NCBI RefSeq assembly: GCF_001487165.1
Contig: NZ_LN913006.1
Coordinates: 1,425,293-1,489,292, forward strand
Direction: 5' to 3'
From: Blautia massiliensis (ex Durand et al. 2017)
GTDB taxonomy: Bacteria; Bacillota; Clostridia; Lachnospirales; Lachnospiraceae
DNA: 64,000 bases
Every line of letters starts with the position of its first letter. Positions within the stretch are counted from its first letter, which is position 1. The position numbers were made by a program, and so were the translations under genes. Below the pieces are notes generated by a model. It ran no database searches, was not told the DNA's origin, and was given only the letters and a program-made list of their open reading frames with translations. Of this stretch, positions 60,303 through 64,000 are shown one piece after another.

Positions 60303-62432
60303 TTACATCATCGGATCAAGTCCGAGAGCCGGATGTCCTTTTTCTGTAAGGAATGCAACCAGTGTCTCCGGATCTTCTGCGATCGTCTCATCACCGATCA
60401 TGTCTGTAAAGTTATCGATTCCGTAAAGCTCTTTTGCAGTCTTATTAAGTCTGTCAGCTACGAATTCTTTCAGTTCTTTCGGCATCCATACGATACGCTC
60501 GATACCGCCCTCAGCCTTCATGAACTTCTTGGAGGAAATGAAATGTTTACCATGTCCCATGAATCCAGGTGTCTGAACTCCACCACCTGTCATGGATGCC
60601 ATCTCAGGGAATGTCATTCCAAGTGGTGTCATGCCTGCATACTCACGGTTAGCAATAACAACACCGTTGGAGAATGGCTCGATACCACAGATACACTCGA
60701 AGCATCCGCAGGAAGTCATCGGATCCTGCATGATGGAGTACAGTGTAACGTGCTCCAGAGCACCCTGGGAGAATTTCTGAACTGCCTCATCAACGTCCTC
60801 ATAAGAACCAAGATTCTCATCGATCGGACGCTCTTTTGTGATGATCTGGCAAGGACCAGCTGGGTCAAGCTGATGTGTAGCTTTTGCATCCAGCCATGAA
60901 ACCGCACCGCAAAGACCAAGTCTCTCAGGTGTTACTACACATACGTGGCTTGGTGCGAATGCCTGGCAAAGGATACAGCTGTAATATACGTCAACAGACT
61001 CATCTGTCAGAGTATCAAGACGCTCATCACGTTTGTCAAAGATCGGAATTGCAACCTCATGACGGATTCTTGTACACTCAGCAGGATCTGTATAGATAAC
61101 AACCTCACATTTATCAACAACCGCATCGAACTCATTCTTAACAGATGCATAAAGAACCTCACCGATATGTTTGATTCTGAAGCCTGCATTAAATGCCTCA
61201 ATGCTGATACGGATACGCTGCATATCACGCTGTCCTGTATGGTATACACCCTCGATACAGTTGATGTAGTTGTGGAATTTACGCTCGATAACCGGCTCAA
61301 AGTCAGACTGCATATTCTTACCTGCAACTTTAACAACATATGCAATGCTGTTCTTGCTGCCGAATTCCATCTCATCTACTTCAGGTCCGATTACTGTGAT
61401 CTTGTGATCCTCGATCTCAGAAGCATCGCAGGTCTGTACAAGCTCTGCACAGTCTACACGGGAACCATCGAACTCAACCTGCATATCTTTACGACGGATG
61501 ATCTCACCCTCGAATGCAGATGCGAAAGCAACCGGAATATCGATATTTGTAATTTTGATCTTAATGTCACGTGCCTCAAGGGAAGTAGCGTTGAATTTGC
61601 TTACGTCCTCCTGAACGATAAGGCTCTTCGGTACACGGAAGATATTCTCTGTCTCATTTGTAACAACCGGGAATCCAAGTGCGATAGCGCCTGCACCGCA
61701 TGCTACGATCACATCATCCAGAGGTTTGAATGCGTTAACAAATGCCGGTACACGATCCATTGTGTATTTCATAAGTGTTCCTGCATCTCCAGGTGTTACG
61801 TTACCGAAGATCAGAGCTGCACGGATCGCAACGGAAACTACATGAACAACAGATGTAACATCTTTTCCAAGAGGAATAACACGAACGTTGGCACCTGTCT
61901 TCATTCCGGCTTCTGCAACCTGATCAATGATTCCGCCAACAAGTGTTACCAGGATACCCTGTGCCTGATAGCTCTTTACAAGAGCAACACCCTCTTCTGT
62001 AGTAGGAGCAGCACCAAGGATAACAGCAACGCCTGGGATATCGCCTGTTACAAGCGGTACACCGAGCTCACGGATAACAGCATCACCAAGATGTCCATAG
62101 CATGGCTCTTCGTAAGGAGTTGCTCCGTCGATATATTTCAGAACCTCGATGAACTCTGCGCAGAGTGCTGTAGCAACACCGGACATGAATGCATCGTTCA
62201 GTCTTTTCTCTCTTGTCATAAGTGTTTTTACAACGCCAAGAGCTTCTTTTAATTCTTTTAATGTTGTAACTTTTGTTCCTGTTACAGCATAGTAGCAAGG
62301 AAGGCTGTAAGCGGTATTCGGGAAGCTGACAGCTTTGTCTTCGCCATACTGAGCGATCGCGCCGTCAATAGCACCCTCTGTTAAACCATATACAGCATCG
62401 TTTCCGCCGAATACTCTATCAAATAAAGTCAC
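60303..62432 (-). CDS. acsB: CO-methylating acetyl-CoA synthase
   Basis: A 709-residue enzyme that joins CO, the AcsCD methyl group and CoA at the Ni-Ni-[4Fe-4S] A-cluster. TLFDRVFGGNDAVYGLTEGA N-terminal domain (interacts with CODH); SCILCQAFAPSHVCVVTPER and GLCGAVSW give cluster cysteines, and MTSCGCFECICGIEP contains the Cys-Gly-Cys that binds the distal nickel. VQTPGFMGHGKHFISSKKFM follows. Start is GTG at 62432 with AGGAGG 7 bases upstream. It directly follows cooC. Confidence 0.97.
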   Translation of the reverse strand: MTLFDRVFGGNDAVYGLTEGAIDGAIAQYGEDKAVSFPNTAYSLPCYYAVTGTKVTTLKELKEALGVVKTLMTREKRLNDAFMSGVATALCAEFIEVLKYIDGATPYEEPCYGHLGDAVIRELGVPLVTGDIPGVAVILGAAPTTEEGVALVKSYQAQGILVTLVGGIIDQVAEAGMKTGANVRVIPLGKDVTSVVHVVSVAIRAALIFGNVTPGDAGTLMKYTMDRVPAFVNAFKPLDDVIVACGAGAIALGFPVVTNETENIFRVPKSLIVQEDVSKFNATSLEARDIKIKITNIDIPVAFASAFEGEIIRRKDMQVEFDGSRVDCAELVQTCDASEIEDHKITVIGPEVDEMEFGSKNSIAYVVKVAGKNMQSDFEPVIERKFHNYINCIEGVYHTGQRDMQRIRISIEAFNAGFRIKHIGEVLYASVKNEFDAVVDKCEVVIYTDPAECTRIRHEVAIPIFDKRDERLDTLTDESVDVYYSCILCQAFAPSHVCVVTPERLGLCGAVSWLDAKATHQLDPAGPCQIITKERPIDENLGSYEDVDEAVQKFSQGALEHVTLYSIMQDPMTSCGCFECICGIEPFSNGVVIANREYAGMTPLGMTFPEMASMTGGGVQTPGFMGHGKHFISSKKFMKAEGGIERIVWMPKELKEFVADRLNKTAKELYGIDNFTDMIGDETIAEDPETLVAFLTEKGHPALGLDPMM

Positions 62433-62449
62433 TGTAATACCTCCTATTT

Positions 62450-63223
62450 TTACAGAATTGAATTCTGATCAATTTTGTCTTTGATTTTTCTGATTTCAGC
62501 TGTTACAGTTTCACTGAAATCGTAGGGAGATTTTCCCTGACGATCAGCATCTATAACTTCTGTATTGTAGTGGATCATTCCAAGCAGATCCTCTGCCGGA
62601 ATCTTACTCCGGATAAATTCCTCATCCTCCGGATTTCTTACCTTATTGGCCACGACCTTAACCTGAGAAACTCCCAGATCCTTTGCAAGACGTTTAACAT
62701 TCTTATATGTCTGTACACTTCTTGCCCCTGGTTCGATCACTACAATAAATTCATCCATGCTCTCCGTGGTGCCCCGGCCCAGATGTTCCAGGCCGGCCTC
62801 CATATCCATGATCACCACATCATCTCTGTGGATCACAAGGTTATTGATCACTCTTTTAAGCATCACATGTTCAGGACAGACGCATCCGCCTCCACCTGTT
62901 TCCACAGTTCCAAGGACAAGCAGCTTTACGCCATTACAGGTTTTTCCATAAGTATCCGGAATATCGTCTACCTTTGGGTTCAGTTTATAAAACTGATTCT
63001 GGCTGTTGGCTCCGGTGCGTTCTTCTATGAGCTTACGCATTTTTGAGATTGGAACAATAGAATCCAAGGTTTCCTCGTCAAATCCAAGGGCAAGACCCAG
63101 GTTCGCATCCGGATCCACATCCGCCGCAAGGACTTTTTTTCCCTCATCTGCGTATAGTCTTGCAAGTGTTGCTGCGAAAGTTGTCTTTCCTACTCCGCCT
63201 TTACCGGTTACTGCTATTTTCAT
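62450..63223 (-). CDS. cooC: CooC-type nickel-insertion ATPase
   Basis: A 257-residue MinD/SIMIBI-class ATPase that helps load nickel into CODH or acetyl-CoA synthase. Deviant Walker A GKGGVGKTTFAATLA at residues 7-21, DVDPDANLGLALGF, GGGCVCPEHVMLKRVINNLV with the Cys-x-Cys metal site, VVIMDMEAGLEHLGRGTTES, and VVIEPGARSVQTYKNVKRLA. Placed between acsA and acsB, whose products it serves. Confidence 0.95.
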   Translation of the reverse strand: MKIAVTGKGGVGKTTFAATLARLYADEGKKVLAADVDPDANLGLALGFDEETLDSIVPISKMRKLIEERTGANSQNQFYKLNPKVDDIPDTYGKTCNGVKLLVLGTVETGGGGCVCPEHVMLKRVINNLVIHRDDVVIMDMEAGLEHLGRGTTESMDEFIVVIEPGARSVQTYKNVKRLAKDLGVSQVKVVANKVRNPEDEEFIRSKIPAEDLLGMIHYNTEVIDADRQGKSPYDFSETVTAEIRKIKDKIDQNSIL

Positions 63224-63267
63224 TTTACGTCTTCCACCTTTTATAACATTTTAAAGATCGCAACGGA

Positions 63268-64000
63268 TTAGATTCCTAATGCTGTTCTCTTCTCTTCAAT
63301 TCTCTCGATCATAAGATCAACTAATTTCTCGATGTCTGTCTCTACTGTGTAAGCAGCACCTGTCCATTTTCTTGTTCCCTCTGTAAGAAGTTCGCACATT
63401 TCTGAAGAACCGGAAACATATGGATCAACGCCAAGGAATGTATCAATACCAGTACCAACTACGTAGTTACCGATGGATACAGCTTTTTCAGACATCCACT
63501 CAGGAGCACATCCTACTACCGGAAGCTGATTGATCTGAAGTCCTGCATCTTTTGCAAGTTCAGCAGCCAGGATCATCATACGGGAGATATCTACGCAGGA
63601 TCCCATATGAAGTACTGGTGGGATATCAGCCAGCTCACAGACACGTTTCAGACCTGCACCGCAGAGATCTCTTGCGGATTTGTCCATCAGACCAGCTTTA
63701 GCAGCTGCCTGTGCGGAACATCCGGAAGCGATGATAATAATATCATTTGCGATACACTTCTTCATCAGTTCGATATGTGCATAGTCAGGACGGATCTTAG
63801 GATTGTTACATCCAACCATAGCGACAGCACCACGGATAACACCGGAAGTGATGCACTCAAGTAATGGTTTGGTTGTTCCTGTTACATCAACCTGAGAGTT
63901 TGTAACACCATCAAGAACTTTAACGATCGCTTCTACTGAATAACCAACAGTAGCTTTCTGTTTCAGCTGTGGGATATGTACAAGCTCAGGTTTTCTGTTC
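63268..64000 (-). CDS. acsA: Carbon monoxide dehydrogenase catalytic subunit, C-terminal part (cut by window edge)
   Basis: About 243 residues of the CODH (CooS/AcsA) C-terminus; the gene continues right of 64000. It reduces CO2 to CO at the Ni-Fe C-cluster and passes CO to AcsB. Visible signatures: KPLLECITSGVIRGAVAMVG, CNNPK, IIASGCSAQAAAKAGLMDKS, VLHMGSCVDISRMM and VVGCAPEWMSEKAVSIGNY, with cysteines expected to bind the C-cluster. First visible gene of the minus-strand acs run, 44 bases before cooC. Confidence 0.95.
   Translation of the reverse strand, partial: NRKPELVHIPQLKQKATVGYSVEAIVKVLDGVTNSQVDVTGTTKPLLECITSGVIRGAVAMVGCNNPKIRPDYAHIELMKKCIANDIIIIASGCSAQAAAKAGLMDKSARDLCGAGLKRVCELADIPPVLHMGSCVDISRMMILAAELAKDAGLQINQLPVVGCAPEWMSEKAVSIGNYVVGTGIDTFLGVDPYVSGSSEMCELLTEGTRKWTGAAYTVETDIEKLVDLMIERIEEKRTALGI

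Noticed and set aside
60945..62252. A 435-residue open frame antisense to acsB
   Set aside because: Shadow frame, Cys-rich and without a ribosome site.

Overview
The window looks like chromosome of a Gram-positive, spore-forming, acetogenic gut Clostridium-type bacterium, most probably a Blautia or close relative in the Lachnospiraceae. The evidence is a Wood-Ljungdahl gene set (acsA-cooC-acsB-acsD-acsC-acsE-acsV, a DUF3786 gene, fhs, fchA, folD), an NADH-linked [FeFe] hydrogenase hydCBA, spoIVA, a tryptophan T-box, sigma-A-type promoters with 17-base spacers and AGGAGG ribosome sites. There are no phage, transposase, CRISPR or rRNA genes; one tRNA gene (Leu, CAA) is present. The species assignment is inference from gene content, not from a database match.

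Layout. 1-3.5 kb: start of pta (minus, cut by the left edge), tmcAL (plus), and a class I/II aminotransferase resembling DapL (minus). 3.5-6.8 kb: tryptophan ABC transporter trpXYZ with its promoter, a T-box leader with UGG specifier, and a terminator. 6.8-13.1 kb: a minus-strand run, zinc-finger membrane protein - polA - coaE - MBL hydrolase - ACT protein - UPF0210 protein. 13.1-17.9 kb: degV (plus), ftsH (minus), tRNA-Leu and a MATE exporter (plus). 18-22.8 kb: operon corA - rhomboid-like protein - pyk - lysA. 22.9-25.3 kb: aroC and a beta-propeller lactonase-like protein. 25.4-32.8 kb: tetrapyrrole operon hemA - precorrin-2 dehydrogenase - hemC - cobA/hemD fusion - hemB - hemL, divergent from cbiK. 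This supplies sirohydrochlorin and cobalt-sirohydrochlorin, which fits the corrinoid need of acetogenesis. 32.9-35.2 kb: icd and an S8 protease. 35.3-41.7 kb: a six-gene surface operon with two transglutaminase-like proteins, a third protein sharing their tyrosine-rich repeat, an SH3 protein, and an AlgI/AlgJ-type O-acetylation pair. 41.8-49.5 kb: a 53-residue membrane peptide, spoIVA, hydCBA and a divergent stand-alone [FeFe] hydrogenase. 50-64 kb: a glucosaminidase and the acetogenesis cluster, read right to left and cut inside acsA by the right edge.

How it works together: hydCBA and the second hydrogenase handle H2/NADH/ferredoxin. Fhs-FchA-FolD make methylene-THF. AcsE-AcsCD-AcsB with AcsA (CODH) make acetyl-CoA, AcsV and CooC maintain the corrinoid and nickel sites, and Pta at the left edge drains acetyl-CoA to acetyl phosphate.

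Most notable non-gene signals. (i) Two dispersed copies (about 14.08-14.29 and 49.73-49.96 kb) of a roughly 215-base folded element keep short identical motifs, while their long paired stems have completely different sequences. Each copy sits 19 bases past the stop of a minus-strand gene in a convergent gap. (ii) In the spoIVA leader, a SigE-like promoter lies inside one arm of a long inverted repeat whose other arm holds the ribosome-binding site. (iii) Two Rex-like operators lie in the gap between the hydrogenase genes. (iv) Terminators, hairpins and an internal promoter subdivide the acs cluster.
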